DNA from: Mycolicibacterium bacteremicum
GTDB lineage: Bacteria; Actinomycetota; Actinomycetes; Mycobacteriales; Mycobacteriaceae
Assembly: GCF_002086115.1 (NCBI RefSeq)
Contig: NZ_MVHJ01000036.1
Span: 1 to 45,736 of the forward strand
Direction of reading: 5' to 3'
DNA length: 45,736 nucleotides
Shown: positions 24,920 through 34,668 of the stretch, one piece after another
How positions within the stretch are numbered: the stretch's first letter is position 1
Layout of the letters: each line of letters starts with the position of its first letter
The notes under the pieces: generated by a model
The model's database searches: none
Told to the model about the DNA's origin: nothing
Seen by the model: the letters and a program-made list of their open reading frames with translations, nothing else
Made by a program: the position numbers and the translations under genes

Positions 24920-25005
24920 ACCTTGCCAACGGCGTCGGCCTCGCGCTGGCGATCCTGATCGCGCTGTTCCTGTTCGCGGCCCTGCTCTTCCCGGAGAGGT
25001 TCTAG
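24916..25005 (+). CDS. kdpF: KdpF, small subunit of the K+-transporting ATPase
   Basis: The gene encodes 29 residues (MNLANGVGLALAILIALFLF with tail LLFPERF), the same length as E. coli KdpF, and forms one membrane helix. KdpF stabilises the KdpABC complex. Start and stop are interlocked with neighbours: four bases shared with the 31-residue ORF and one base shared with kdpA. The FPERF ending is typical of actinobacterial KdpF. Confidence 0.88.
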   Translation: MNLANGVGLALAILIALFLFAALLFPERF

Positions 25006-26675
25006 TGTCCACGACCACCGCGGGGATCATCTTCCTCGCCGCACTCGTCATCGTGCTGGCCGTCACCCACGTGCCGCTCGGCGATTACATGTACCGGGTC
25101 TACACCGACCCCAACGACTCCCGCATCGAACGCGGCATCTACCGGCTGATCGGCGCCGACCCGAAGGCCGAGCAGACCTGGGGCGCGTACGCCCGCAGCG
25201 TGCTCGCCTTCTCCGCGGTCAGCATCGGATTCCTGTTCGTGTTCCAGTTGGTGCAGGGCAAATTGCCGCTGCACCTGAACGACCCGGCCACCGAGATGAC
25301 CCCGGCACTGGCCTGGAACACCGCGGTCAGCTTCGTCACCAACACCAACTGGCAGGCCTACTCCGGCGAGACCACCCAGGGCCACCTGGTGCAGATGGCC
25401 GGGCTGACCGTGCAGAACTTCGTCTCGGCCGCCGTCGGCATGGCCGTGGCCATCGCCTTCGTGCGCGGCCTGGTCCGGCGCAGCACCGGCGATCTCGGCA
25501 ACTTCTGGGTCGACCTGGTGCGCGGCAGCCTGCGCATCCTGCTGCCACTGTCGGTCATCGGTGCCATCGTGCTGATCGCAGGCGGCGTCATCCAGAACTT
25601 CGCGGTGCACGACCAGGTGATCGAGACCATCGCCGGCGGGCAGCAGACCATCACCGGCGGCCCGGTCGCCAGCCAGGAGGTCATCAAGGAACTCGGCACC
25701 AACGGTGGCGGTTTCTACAACGCCAACTCCGCGCACCCGTTCGAGAATCCGACGACGTGGACGAACTGGCTGCAGATCCTGCTCATCTGCCTGATCCCGT
25801 TCGCGCTGCCGCGCTCGTTCGGTCGGATGGTGGGCAACAAGAAGCAGGGGTACGCGATCGTCGCGGTGATGGCCACCATCGCCACGCTGAGCGTCAGCCT
25901 GCTCATGCTGTTCCAGTTGCAGGCCCACGGCACGGTCCCGACCGCGGTCGGCGCGGCCACCGAGGGTGTGGAACAACGCTTCGGCGTGGCCAATTCGGCC
26001 GTCTTCGCCGCCGCCACGACGCTGACCTCCACCGGTGCGGTGGACTCGTTCCACGACTCCTACACCAGCCTCGGTGGGCTGATGACGATGTTCAACATGC
26101 AACTCGGCGAGGTCGCCCCCGGCGGTGTCGGGTCGGGCCTCTACGGCATGCTGATCCTGGCGATCATCACCGTGTTCGTCGCCGGACTGATGGTGGGACG
26201 CACCCCCGAGTATCTCGGCAAGAAGATCACCCCGCGCGAGATCAAGTTCGCCGCAACGTATTTCCTGATCACCCCGCTGCTGGTGCTCACCGGGACGGCG
26301 CTGGCGATGGCGATGCCCGGGCAACGCGCCGGAATGCTCAACACCGGGCCGCACGGACTGTCCGAGGTGCTCTACGCCTTCACCTCGGCGTCCAACAACA
26401 ACGGTTCCGCGTTCGCCGGCATCGGCGTCAACACCGAGTGGTACAACACCGCACTGGGGCTGGCCATGGTGTTCGGTCGCTTCCTGCCGATCATCCTGGT
26501 GCTGGCGCTGGCCGGTTCGTTTGCCGCCCAGGCGAAGACGCCCGAGTCCGTCGGCACCCTGCCCACCCACCGGCCGCAGTTCGTCGGCATGGTCGTCGGG
26601 GTGACCGTCATCCTGGTCGCCCTGACGTTCCTGCCCATGCTCGCGCTCGGCCCCCTCGCTGAAGGAATCCACTGA
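25005..26675 (+). CDS. kdpA: KdpA, potassium channel-like subunit
   Basis: The 556-residue integral membrane protein belongs to the superfamily of K+ transporters and has the repeated selectivity-loop regions, such as VSFVTNTNWQAYSGETT, GTNGGGFYNANSAHPFENPT and TSASNNNGSAFAG. Potassium binds in these loops before transport by KdpB. Length matches the family (557 in E. coli). The GTG start shares one base with the kdpF stop, and the stop shares one base with the kdpB start, so translation is coupled. Membrane location, part of the high-affinity KdpFABC pump induced at low potassium. Confidence 0.97.
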   Translation: MSTTTAGIIFLAALVIVLAVTHVPLGDYMYRVYTDPNDSRIERGIYRLIGADPKAEQTWGAYARSVLAFSAVSIGFLFVFQLVQGKLPLHLNDPATEMTPALAWNTAVSFVTNTNWQAYSGETTQGHLVQMAGLTVQNFVSAAVGMAVAIAFVRGLVRRSTGDLGNFWVDLVRGSLRILLPLSVIGAIVLIAGGVIQNFAVHDQVIETIAGGQQTITGGPVASQEVIKELGTNGGGFYNANSAHPFENPTTWTNWLQILLICLIPFALPRSFGRMVGNKKQGYAIVAVMATIATLSVSLLMLFQLQAHGTVPTAVGAATEGVEQRFGVANSAVFAAATTLTSTGAVDSFHDSYTSLGGLMTMFNMQLGEVAPGGVGSGLYGMLILAIITVFVAGLMVGRTPEYLGKKITPREIKFAATYFLITPLLVLTGTALAMAMPGQRAGMLNTGPHGLSEVLYAFTSASNNNGSAFAGIGVNTEWYNTALGLAMVFGRFLPIILVLALAGSFAAQAKTPESVGTLPTHRPQFVGMVVGVTVILVALTFLPMLALGPLAEGIH

Positions 26676-28801
26676 TGTCCACCGCCACCGCCGATCCGAC
26701 TGCCACCACCGCCCCGCGCACCCCGAAGGACTCCGTGCGCAGCGGACTGCTCGACCCGATGATGCTGTGGAAGTCGGTACCCGACGCGCTGGGCAAACTC
26801 GACCCGCGCACGCTGTGGCGCAACCCGGTCATGTTCATCGTCGAGATCGGTGCCGTCTGGAGCACCGTGCTGGCCGTCACCGACCCGTCCTGGTTCGCCT
26901 GGCTGATCGTGGGATGGCTGTGGCTGACCGTGGTCTTCGCCAACCTGGCCGAGGCCGTCGCCGAGGGGCGCGGCAAGGCCCAGGCCGACAGCCTGCGCAA
27001 GGCCAAGACCGACACCATGGCGCGCCGGGTCACCGACTCCGGCGGTGAGGAGCAGGTGGCCGCCCCACTGCTCCGACAGGGTGATGTGGTGATCGTCGAA
27101 GCGGGACAGACGATCCCCGAGGACGGCGACGTCATCGAGGGCATCGCCTCGGTCGATGAATCCGCCATCACCGGTGAGTCCGCACCCGTCGTCCGCGAAT
27201 CGGGCGGTGATCGATCGGCGGTGACCGGTGGCACCACGGTGCTCAGCGACCGCATCGTCGTCAGGATCACCCAGAAGCCCGGGGAGAGCTTCATCGACCG
27301 GATGATCGGTCTGGTGGAGGGCGCCAACCGGCAGAAGACCCCCAACGAGGTGGCGCTCAACATCCTGCTGGCCTCGCTGAGCATCATCTTCGTGTTCGCC
27401 GTCGCGACGTTGCAGCCGCTGGCGATCTTCTCCAAGGCCAACAACCCCGGTGTGCCGGATTCGTTGTCGCTCACCGGCGATGGCGTCACCGGCATCGTGA
27501 TGGTCGCGCTGCTGGTGTGCCTGATCCCCACCACCATCGGTGCGCTGCTGAGCGCCATCGGTATTGCCGGGATGGACCGGTTGGTGCAGCGCAACGTGCT
27601 GGCGATGTCCGGCCGCGCCGTCGAGGCCGCCGGCGATGTGAACACCCTGCTGCTCGACAAGACCGGCACCATCACCCTGGGCAACCGCCAGGCCGCGGCC
27701 TTCGTGGCGCTGGCCGGGGTCACCGATGACGAATTGGCCGACGCCGCGCAATTGTCCAGCCTGGCCGACGAGACGCCCGAGGGCCGCTCCATCGTGGTGT
27801 TCGCCAAGCAGCAGTACGGCTTACGGGCAAGGACGCCCGGCGAGCTCAGCCACGCACACTGGGTGGAGTTCACCGCGCAGACCCGGATGTCCGGTGTCGA
27901 CCTGGACGGCCACCAGCTCCGCAAGGGTGCCACGCAGTCGGTCGCGGAATGGATCCGTTCCGAGGGCGGCACCGTGCCGAACGAACTCGGCGACATCGTG
28001 ACCGCCATCTCGAAGGCCGGCGGCACCCCGCTGGCCGTCGGCGAGGTCCGCGACGGCCGGGCCCGTGCGCTCGGCGTCATCCACCTCAAGGATGTGGTGA
28101 AGCAGGGCATGCGGGAACGCTTCGACGAGATGCGTCGCATGGGCATTCGCACCGTCATGATCACCGGTGACAACCCGATGACCGCCAAGGCGATCGCTGA
28201 GGAGGCGGGCGTCGACGACTTCCTGGCCGAGGCCACCCCCGAGGACAAGATGGCCCTGATCAAGAAGGAGCAGGCCGGCGGCAAGCTGGTCGCGATGACC
28301 GGGGACGGCACCAACGACGCCCCGGCGCTGGCTCAGGCCGATGTCGGAGTGGCCATGAACACCGGCACCTCGGCGGCCAAAGAGGCCGGCAACATGGTCG
28401 ATCTGGATTCCGACCCCACCAAATTGATCGAGATCGTCGAGATCGGCAAGCAGTTGCTGATCACCCGTGGCGCACTGACCACCTTCAGCATCGCCAACGA
28501 CATCGCGAAGTACTTCGCGATCATCCCGGCGTTGTTCGTCGCGCTGTTCCCCGGCCTGGACCTGTTGAACATCATGCGGCTGCACAGCCCGCAGTCGGCG
28601 ATCCTGTCGGCGGTGATCTTCAACGCCGTCGTGATCGTCGTGCTGATCCCGCTGGCCCTCAAGGGTGTGCGCTACACACCGGCCAGCGCGTCGAAGCTGT
28701 TGAGCCGCAACCTGTTCATCTATGGCCTCGGCGGGGTCATCGCGCCGTTCATCGGCATCAAGCTGATCGACCTGGTCGTCCAACTATTCCCGGGAATGTG
28801 A
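26675..28801 (+). CDS. kdpB: KdpB, P-type ATPase subunit
   Basis: The 708-residue protein is the catalytic subunit: actuator motif ITGES, phosphorylation site D328 in DKTGTIT, nucleotide-binding segment and the hinge GDGTNDAPALAQADVGVAMN. It hydrolyses ATP to drive K+ through KdpA. Membrane helices lie at about 45-90, 230-300 and 600-700. Length is slightly longer than E. coli KdpB (682) because of an N-terminal extension (TADPTATTAPRTPKD). It starts on the last base of kdpA and kdpC follows after one base. Confidence 0.98.
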   Translation: MSTATADPTATTAPRTPKDSVRSGLLDPMMLWKSVPDALGKLDPRTLWRNPVMFIVEIGAVWSTVLAVTDPSWFAWLIVGWLWLTVVFANLAEAVAEGRGKAQADSLRKAKTDTMARRVTDSGGEEQVAAPLLRQGDVVIVEAGQTIPEDGDVIEGIASVDESAITGESAPVVRESGGDRSAVTGGTTVLSDRIVVRITQKPGESFIDRMIGLVEGANRQKTPNEVALNILLASLSIIFVFAVATLQPLAIFSKANNPGVPDSLSLTGDGVTGIVMVALLVCLIPTTIGALLSAIGIAGMDRLVQRNVLAMSGRAVEAAGDVNTLLLDKTGTITLGNRQAAAFVALAGVTDDELADAAQLSSLADETPEGRSIVVFAKQQYGLRARTPGELSHAHWVEFTAQTRMSGVDLDGHQLRKGATQSVAEWIRSEGGTVPNELGDIVTAISKAGGTPLAVGEVRDGRARALGVIHLKDVVKQGMRERFDEMRRMGIRTVMITGDNPMTAKAIAEEAGVDDFLAEATPEDKMALIKKEQAGGKLVAMTGDGTNDAPALAQADVGVAMNTGTSAAKEAGNMVDLDSDPTKLIEIVEIGKQLLITRGALTTFSIANDIAKYFAIIPALFVALFPGLDLLNIMRLHSPQSAILSAVIFNAVVIVVLIPLALKGVRYTPASASKLLSRNLFIYGLGGVIAPFIGIKLIDLVVQLFPGM

Positions 28802-28802
28802 C

Positions 28803-29663
28803 ATGAACTTCGCCAATCTCCTCCGTCAGCACACCGCCGCACTGCGCGCGCTGCTGGTGCTCACCGTGATCCTCGGGCTGGCCTACCCGGCGTTCATCTG
28901 GCTGGTGGCACAACTGCCCGGCCTGCGTGACCGGGCCGCCGGTTCGCTGCTCGAAGCCGACGGAAAGCCGGTGGGCAGCAGCCTGATCGGCCAGTCTTTC
29001 ACCGACGCGGACGGAAATCCGTTGCCGCGGTACTTCCAGTCCCGCCCGGGCGGGTACGACCCGCTGGCCACCGGGGCGAGCAACCTCGGACCCGAGGACG
29101 TGGTGGACACTGCCGACGATCCAGCAGGAGGCCGCACCAGCCTGCTGACCGATGTGTGCACCCGCAGCCTGACGGTCGCCGAATTCGAAGGTGTGAACGG
29201 CGCCCGGCCGTTCTGCACGGCCGACGGGGTCGGCGCGGTGCTGTCGGTCATCGGCCCCCGCGATGCGCGCGGCAACGTCACCGAGCCGGCCCGGGTGGTC
29301 AGCGTGAGCCAGGTCTGCCCGGCGGCGCCGTTCACGACGACCTATCGCGGCGTCCGGGTGGAATGCGCCGAACCCGGCGCGGACTACACGATGGGCCAGA
29401 TCGTGCCGGTGCACGGGCCGGAGGTCGACCCGGCGGTGCCCGCCGACGCGGTCACCGCCGGCGGCAGCGGGCTGGACCCGCACATCTCCCCCGCCTATGC
29501 GGCGCTGCAGGTGAACCGGGTCGCCGAGGCACGCGGTATCAGCACCGAGCAGGTTCGCGCACTGGTCGACGAGCACACCGAGGGCCGCACGCTCGGATTC
29601 CTCGGCGAGCCACGGGTCAACGTCCTGGCGTTGAACCTGGCGCTGGATCAGTTGGGTGGATGA
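28803..29663 (+). CDS. kdpC: KdpC subunit
   Basis: The 286-residue protein has one N-terminal membrane helix (about 15-38, LLVLTVILGLAYPAFIWLV) and a large extracytoplasmic domain. The typical KdpC elements are GSSLIGQSFTDADGNPLPRYFQSRP and DPHISPAYAALQVNRVAEARG. It is longer than E. coli KdpC (190) owing to an insertion of about 90 residues in the middle (roughly 100-200), rich in Asp, Gly and Val with three Cys. Actinobacterial KdpC proteins often have such inserts. It helps KdpB bind ATP and holds the complex together. Confidence 0.93.
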   Translation: MNFANLLRQHTAALRALLVLTVILGLAYPAFIWLVAQLPGLRDRAAGSLLEADGKPVGSSLIGQSFTDADGNPLPRYFQSRPGGYDPLATGASNLGPEDVVDTADDPAGGRTSLLTDVCTRSLTVAEFEGVNGARPFCTADGVGAVLSVIGPRDARGNVTEPARVVSVSQVCPAAPFTTTYRGVRVECAEPGADYTMGQIVPVHGPEVDPAVPADAVTAGGSGLDPHISPAYAALQVNRVAEARGISTEQVRALVDEHTEGRTLGFLGEPRVNVLALNLALDQLGG

Positions 29664-29670
29664 TGGGCTG

Positions 29671-32187
29671 GTGACCGACCGACCGAAACGCGGGGAGCTG
29701 CGCATCTACCTGGGCGCAGCTCCCGGCGTCGGGAAGACCTTCGCGATGCTCGGCGAGGCGCACCGGCGCCTGGAACGCGGCACCGACCTGGTGGCCGCTG
29801 TCGTCGAAACCCACGGCCGGACCAAGACCGCCGAACTCTTGGACGGCATCGAGATCATCCCGCCGCGCTACGTCGAGTACCGCGGCGCCGGCTTCCCGGA
29901 ACTCGACGTCGACGCCGTACTGGCCCGCCGTCCACAGGTGGTGCTGGTCGACGAATTGGCCCACACCAACACCCCGGGCAGCGCGAACCCCAAGCGTTGG
30001 CAGGACATCGAGCAGCTGTTGGCCGCCGGCATCACGGTGATCACCACCGTCAACGTGCAGCACCTGGAGAGCCTCAACGATGTGGTCGCCCAGATCACCG
30101 GCATCGAGCAGCAGGAGAAGGTGCCCGACGAGGTGGTCCGCGCCGCGGATCAGATCGAACTGGTCGACATCACCCCGGAAGCGCTGCGGCGCAGGCTTTC
30201 CCACGGCAACGTCTACTCCCCCGATCGGATCGACGCCGCCCTGTCGAACTATTTCCGGCGCGGCAATCTCACCGCGCTGCGCGAGCTGGCGCTGCTGTGG
30301 CTTGCCGACCAGGTCGATGCCGCGTTGGCAAAGTACCGCTCCGACAACAAGATCACCGCAACCTGGGAGGCGCGCGAGCGGGTGGTCGTCGCGGTCACCG
30401 GCGACAGGGAATCCGAGACCCTGGTGCGCCGGGCCTCGCGCATCGCCTCGAAGTCCAGCGCCGAACTGATGATCGTGCACGTGGTGCGCGGCGACGGTCT
30501 GGCCGGGGTATCTGCCCCGATGATGGGTGCCGTGCGCGACCTGGCAGCCAGCCTGGGTGCCACCGTGCACACCGTCGTCGGCGATGACGTACCGGCTGCG
30601 CTACTGGATTTCGCGCGCGAGATGAATGCCACCCAGCTCGTCATCGGGACATCCCGACGCTCACGCTGGGCGCGCATCGTCGACGAGGGCATCGGCGCGA
30701 CGGTGGTGCAGAACAGCGACACGATCGACGTACACATGGTCACCCATGAGCAGACCCGCCGCGGCGCCGCCCGCTCGGGCAAGCGGACCTGGCAGCAGCA
30801 CGCCATGTCGTGGCTGGCCGCGCTGGTGGTGCCCTCGGCGCTGGCCGCCGTCGCGGTGCTGTGGCTGGACCCCTACCTCGGGGTCAGCGGGGAAAGCGCA
30901 CTGTTCTTCATCGGTGTGCTGGCGGTGGCGCTACTCGGCGGCGTGGCGCCGGCCGCGCTGTCGGCGGTGCTGTCCGGGCTGCTCATCAACTACTTCCTGG
31001 CCGAGCCGCGCTACACCTTCACCATCTCCGAACCCGACAGCGCCCTCACCATCGCGGTGCTGCTGATGGTCGCCGTCGCGGTGGCCGCGCTCGTCGACGG
31101 CGCGGCCAAACGGGCCCGCGAAGCCCGCCGCGCGTCCCAGGAGGCCGAGCTGCTGGCGCATTTCGCCGGCTCGGTGCTGCGCGGCGCAGATCCGGCGGCG
31201 CTGCTGGACCGGGTCCGCGAGGTGTACTCGCAGACCTCGGTGAGCCTGCTGCGCGAGCGCGACGGGGACGCGGTGGTGGTCGCCTGCGCCGGCAAGGATC
31301 CGTGCGTGGAAGTCGACAACGCCGACACCGCGATCGAGGTGGGCGATGACGAGTTCTGGCTGCTGCTGGCGGGGCGCCGACTGCCCGCCCGGGATCGCCG
31401 GGTGCTCGGCGCCGTCGCCAAACAGGCCGCCGGCCTGGTCCGGCAGCGTGAGCTGATCGAGGAGGCCGGCCGCGCCGAGGCAATCGCCCGGGCCGACGAA
31501 CTGCGCCGCTCGCTGCTCTCGGCGGTCAGCCACGACCTGCGCACCCCGCTGGCCGGCGCCAAGGCCGCGGTGTCCAGTCTGCGCAGTGACGATATCGACT
31601 TCTCGCCCGAGGACACCGCCGAGCTGCTGGCCACCGTCGAGGAGTCCGTCGACCAGCTGACCGCTCTGGTGGGCAACCTGCTGGACTCCTCGCGGTTGGC
31701 TGCCGGAGTGGTCAGACCCGAGCTGCGCCGGGTGTACCTGGAGGAGGCCGTGCAGCGCGCGCTGCTGGGAATCAGCCGCAGCTCCGCGGGTTTCGGCCTG
31801 GACCGGGTCAAGGTGGACGTCGGCGACGCGGTCGCGTTGGCCGACGCCGGGCTGCTGGAACGGGTGCTGGTGAACGTGATCGACAACGCGCTGCGCTACA
31901 GCGGCGGCAGCCCGGTGCGGGTGAACGCCGGCCGGGTGGGTGACCGGGTGTTGATCACCATCGCCGACGAGGGTCCCGGGATTCCGCGCGGCGCCGAGGA
32001 GCAGTTGTTCGCCCCGTTCCAGCGTCTCGGCGACCAGGACAACACCACCGGTGTCGGTCTCGGGCTGTCGGTGGCGAACGGTTTCGTCGCCGCCATGGGC
32101 GGCACCATCTCCGCCACCGATACCCCCGGCGGTGGGCTGACGGTCGTGATCGAGCTGGGGGCACCCGAGGAAGGACCGCACCCATGA
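29671..32187 (+). CDS. kdpD: KdpD sensor histidine kinase
   Basis: The 838-residue protein has the full KdpD layout: N-terminal KdpD domain with Walker A GAAPGVGKT (15-23) and VVLVDELAHTNTP, a USP-like domain (about 235-350), four membrane helices (about 370-475), a GAF-like region, the HisKA box SAVSHDLRTPL with H621, and the ATPase motifs DNALRYS, DEGPGIP and GVGLGLS. It senses potassium status and phosphorylates KdpE. The GTG at 29671 matches the start seen in other mycobacteria; a GTG at 29656 is also possible. It overlaps kdpE by four bases. Confidence 0.95.
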   Translation: MTDRPKRGELRIYLGAAPGVGKTFAMLGEAHRRLERGTDLVAAVVETHGRTKTAELLDGIEIIPPRYVEYRGAGFPELDVDAVLARRPQVVLVDELAHTNTPGSANPKRWQDIEQLLAAGITVITTVNVQHLESLNDVVAQITGIEQQEKVPDEVVRAADQIELVDITPEALRRRLSHGNVYSPDRIDAALSNYFRRGNLTALRELALLWLADQVDAALAKYRSDNKITATWEARERVVVAVTGDRESETLVRRASRIASKSSAELMIVHVVRGDGLAGVSAPMMGAVRDLAASLGATVHTVVGDDVPAALLDFAREMNATQLVIGTSRRSRWARIVDEGIGATVVQNSDTIDVHMVTHEQTRRGAARSGKRTWQQHAMSWLAALVVPSALAAVAVLWLDPYLGVSGESALFFIGVLAVALLGGVAPAALSAVLSGLLINYFLAEPRYTFTISEPDSALTIAVLLMVAVAVAALVDGAAKRAREARRASQEAELLAHFAGSVLRGADPAALLDRVREVYSQTSVSLLRERDGDAVVVACAGKDPCVEVDNADTAIEVGDDEFWLLLAGRRLPARDRRVLGAVAKQAAGLVRQRELIEEAGRAEAIARADELRRSLLSAVSHDLRTPLAGAKAAVSSLRSDDIDFSPEDTAELLATVEESVDQLTALVGNLLDSSRLAAGVVRPELRRVYLEEAVQRALLGISRSSAGFGLDRVKVDVGDAVALADAGLLERVLVNVIDNALRYSGGSPVRVNAGRVGDRVLITIADEGPGIPRGAEEQLFAPFQRLGDQDNTTGVGLGLSVANGFVAAMGGTISATDTPGGGLTVVIELGAPEEGPHP

Positions 32188-32864
32188 CCCGGGTCCTGGT
32201 GATCGACGACGAGCCGCAGATCCTGCGGGCGCTGCGGATCAACCTGTCGGTGCGCGGCTACGAGGTGAGCACTGCGGCCACCGGTGCCGAGGCGCTGCGC
32301 GCGGCCGCCGATCACCGCCCCGACGTGGTGATCCTCGACCTCGGGTTACCCGACATGTCCGGTATCGATGTGCTGGCCGGGTTGCGGGGCTGGCTGACCG
32401 TCCCGGTGATCGTGCTCTCGGCGCGTACCGATTCCTCGGACAAGGTGGAGGCCCTCGACGCCGGGGCCGACGACTATGTGACGAAACCGTTCGGGATGGA
32501 CGAGTTCCTGGCCCGGCTGCGCGCCGCGGTGCGACGGGCCAGCGCGGCCACCGAGGACGACCAGCCAGTCGTCGAAACATCCTCCTTCACAGTCGATCTC
32601 GCCGCCAAGAAGGTCACCAAGAGCGGCACCGAGGTGCATCTGACACCGACCGAGTGGGGCATGCTGGAGATGCTGGTGCGCCACCGCGGCAAGCTGGTCG
32701 GCCGCGAGGAGCTGCTCAAGGAGGTGTGGGGACCGGCCTATGCCAAGGAAACCCACTATCTGCGGGTGTACCTGGCGCAGCTGCGCCGCAAGCTGGAGGT
32801 CGACCCATCGCGACCCAAACACCTGATCACCGAGGCCGGGATGGGATACCGCTTCCAGGAGTAG
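32184..32864 (+). CDS. kdpE: KdpE response regulator
   Basis: The 226-residue OmpR/PhoB-type regulator has the receiver acid pocket (VIDDEP, D8/D9), phosphorylation site D52 in VILDLGLPDMSG, the conserved lysine in DYVTKPF, and a C-terminal winged helix (LTPTEWGMLEMLVRHRGKLV, THYLRVYLAQLRRKLE). Phosphorylated by KdpD, it activates the kdp promoter; the direct repeats at 24711-24729 are candidate sites. The ATGA overlap with kdpD couples the pair. Confidence 0.96.
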   Translation: MTRVLVIDDEPQILRALRINLSVRGYEVSTAATGAEALRAAADHRPDVVILDLGLPDMSGIDVLAGLRGWLTVPVIVLSARTDSSDKVEALDAGADDYVTKPFGMDEFLARLRAAVRRASAATEDDQPVVETSSFTVDLAAKKVTKSGTEVHLTPTEWGMLEMLVRHRGKLVGREELLKEVWGPAYAKETHYLRVYLAQLRRKLEVDPSRPKHLITEAGMGYRFQE

Positions 32865-32886
32865 CGCCGCAGGGGATGATGGGTGG

Positions 32887-34668
32887 GTGAGCCTCCTCGG
32901 CCGTAAGCGCGCAGATCTGCGCATCTACCTCGGTGCCGCGCCCGGCGTCGGCAAGACGTTCTCGATGCTCGGCGAGGCCCAGCGCCGGATGAGCCGCGGC
33001 ACCGATGTCGTGGCCGCGGTGATCGAGACCCACGGCCGCCGCCGCACCGCCCAGCAGCTCGCCGGTATCGAGGTGGTCCCGCCGATTCATGTCGAGCACG
33101 AGGGCACCCGGTACGCCGAACTGGACGTCGAGGCGGTGCTGGCCCGGCGGCCGCAGGTGGTGCTGGTCGACGAACTGGCGCACACCAACACCCCGGGCAG
33201 CCGTAACGCGCACCGCTGGCAGGACGTCGAGGAGTTCCTCGCCGCCGGAATCACGGTCATCAGCACCGTCAACGTTCAGCACCTGGAGAGCCTGCACGAC
33301 GTCGTCGGCCACATCACCGGTATCACCGAAGCGCAGCGGATCCCCGACGAGATCGTGCGCGCGGCCGACCAGATCGAGTTGGTGGATATCACACCGGAAG
33401 CGTTGCGGCGCAGGATCGCCCACGGCAATGTGGTGCCATCCGACCAGATCGACGCAGCGCTGGACGACTACTTCCGGCCCGGGAATCTGTCGGCGCTGCG
33501 GCAGCTGGCGCTGCTGTGGCTGGCCGATCAGGTCGACGCCGCACTGGCCCGGTACCGCTCCGACAAGAACATCACCGACACCTGGGAGGCCCGCGAACGG
33601 GTGGTGGTCGCGGTGTCCGGCGGACCGGAATCCGAGACGCTGGTGCGCCGCGCGTCCCGGATCGCCTCACGCTCCGGCGCCGAACTGAAGGTGCTGCACA
33701 TCGTGCAGGGCGACGGTCTGGTGGCAATCACCCCGCAGCAGCGCAAGATGCTGCGCGAGCTGGCCGCCAGCCTGGGAGCCACCATGCACACCGTCGTCGG
33801 CGAGGACATCGCCGCCACCCTGCTGGAGTTCGCGCGCAGCGCCAACGCCACCCAGTTGGTGATCGGCACCTCGCGTCGGTCGCGGTGGGCCCGGATGTTC
33901 GACGAGGGGATCGGCGCGCAGGTGATCGCCCAGTCCGGCAATGTCGACGTGCACATGGTCACCCATCCCGAAGCCCACACCGGCATGTCGTGGTCGCGAT
34001 CGTCGTTGCACCGCAGGCGATTCTTGTCCTGGCTCACGGCGCTGGGCATCCCGGCGGTCATCTGCGCGGTGACCACCGGGCTGCCGGAGGGGACGCTCGG
34101 GATCGGCGGGCAGAGCGCGTTGTTCTTCACCGGCGTGGTGGCCGCGGCACTGGTCGGCGGGATCGCGCCGGCGGCCCTGTGCGCCGTGCTCTCCGGTGTG
34201 CTGCTCACCTACTTCGTGGTCAGCCCGGTACACAGCTTCGCGGTCTACGACTCCGACAGCGTCGTCACCATCGTCGTGCTGCTGGCCGTCGCGGTGGCCG
34301 TCGCCCTGCTGGTGGACCGCGCCGCCCACCGCGCGACGGAGGCACGGCGCGCCGCGCAGGAGGCCGAGTTGCTGGCGCTGTTCGCCGATGCGGCGCTGCG
34401 CGACGCCGATCTGGACGTCCTGCTCGACCGGCTACGGGAGGCGTATTCGCAACGGGCGGTGAGCATCGTGTCCGCCGACGGGACGGTACTGGCCGGCGTC
34501 GGCCACGATCCGTGCGCGGGCGTCGACGCCGCGGACACCGCGATCGACGTCGCCGATCACGACCACTGGCTGCTGCTGTCCGGTCGGACCCTGACCACCA
34601 GGGACCGCCGCGTGCTCAGCGCCGTCGCCGAGCAGGCGGTGTCGATGGTCAGGCGTCAGTCGACGTAA
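32887..34668 (+). CDS. KdpD-like sensor protein without kinase domain
   Basis: The 593-residue protein is a close paralog of the neighbouring KdpD over its first three domains: KdpD domain with Walker A GAAPGVGKT (16-24) and VVLVDELAHTNTP, USP-like domain (about 235-350), four membrane helices (about 378-478) and a GAF-like segment ending AVAEQAVSMVRRQS. It stops exactly where the HisKA domain begins in KdpD. The Walker A and surrounding motifs are intact, so it is not simply decayed. It lies 22 bases after kdpE. A role in tuning KdpD, by dimerising or by sharing the ligand, is inferred. It overlaps the AraC gene tail to tail by 13 bases. Confidence 0.88.
   Translation: MSLLGRKRADLRIYLGAAPGVGKTFSMLGEAQRRMSRGTDVVAAVIETHGRRRTAQQLAGIEVVPPIHVEHEGTRYAELDVEAVLARRPQVVLVDELAHTNTPGSRNAHRWQDVEEFLAAGITVISTVNVQHLESLHDVVGHITGITEAQRIPDEIVRAADQIELVDITPEALRRRIAHGNVVPSDQIDAALDDYFRPGNLSALRQLALLWLADQVDAALARYRSDKNITDTWEARERVVVAVSGGPESETLVRRASRIASRSGAELKVLHIVQGDGLVAITPQQRKMLRELAASLGATMHTVVGEDIAATLLEFARSANATQLVIGTSRRSRWARMFDEGIGAQVIAQSGNVDVHMVTHPEAHTGMSWSRSSLHRRRFLSWLTALGIPAVICAVTTGLPEGTLGIGGQSALFFTGVVAAALVGGIAPAALCAVLSGVLLTYFVVSPVHSFAVYDSDSVVTIVVLLAVAVAVALLVDRAAHRATEARRAAQEAELLALFADAALRDADLDVLLDRLREAYSQRAVSIVSADGTVLAGVGHDPCAGVDAADTAIDVADHDHWLLLSGRTLTTRDRRVLSAVAEQAVSMVRRQST

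Noticed and set aside
25002..26672. A 556-codon open frame antisense to kdpA
   Set aside because: It mirrors kdpA almost exactly, is His/Gly/Asp/Gln-rich without domains, and arises from high-GC codon bias on the opposite strand.
30931..32181. Long frame antisense to kdpD (416 codons), and similar ones antisense to prpE (35883-37568) and kdpB (26608-28314)
   Set aside because: No recognisable motifs; composition typical of antisense of GC-rich genes; the sense genes are certain.
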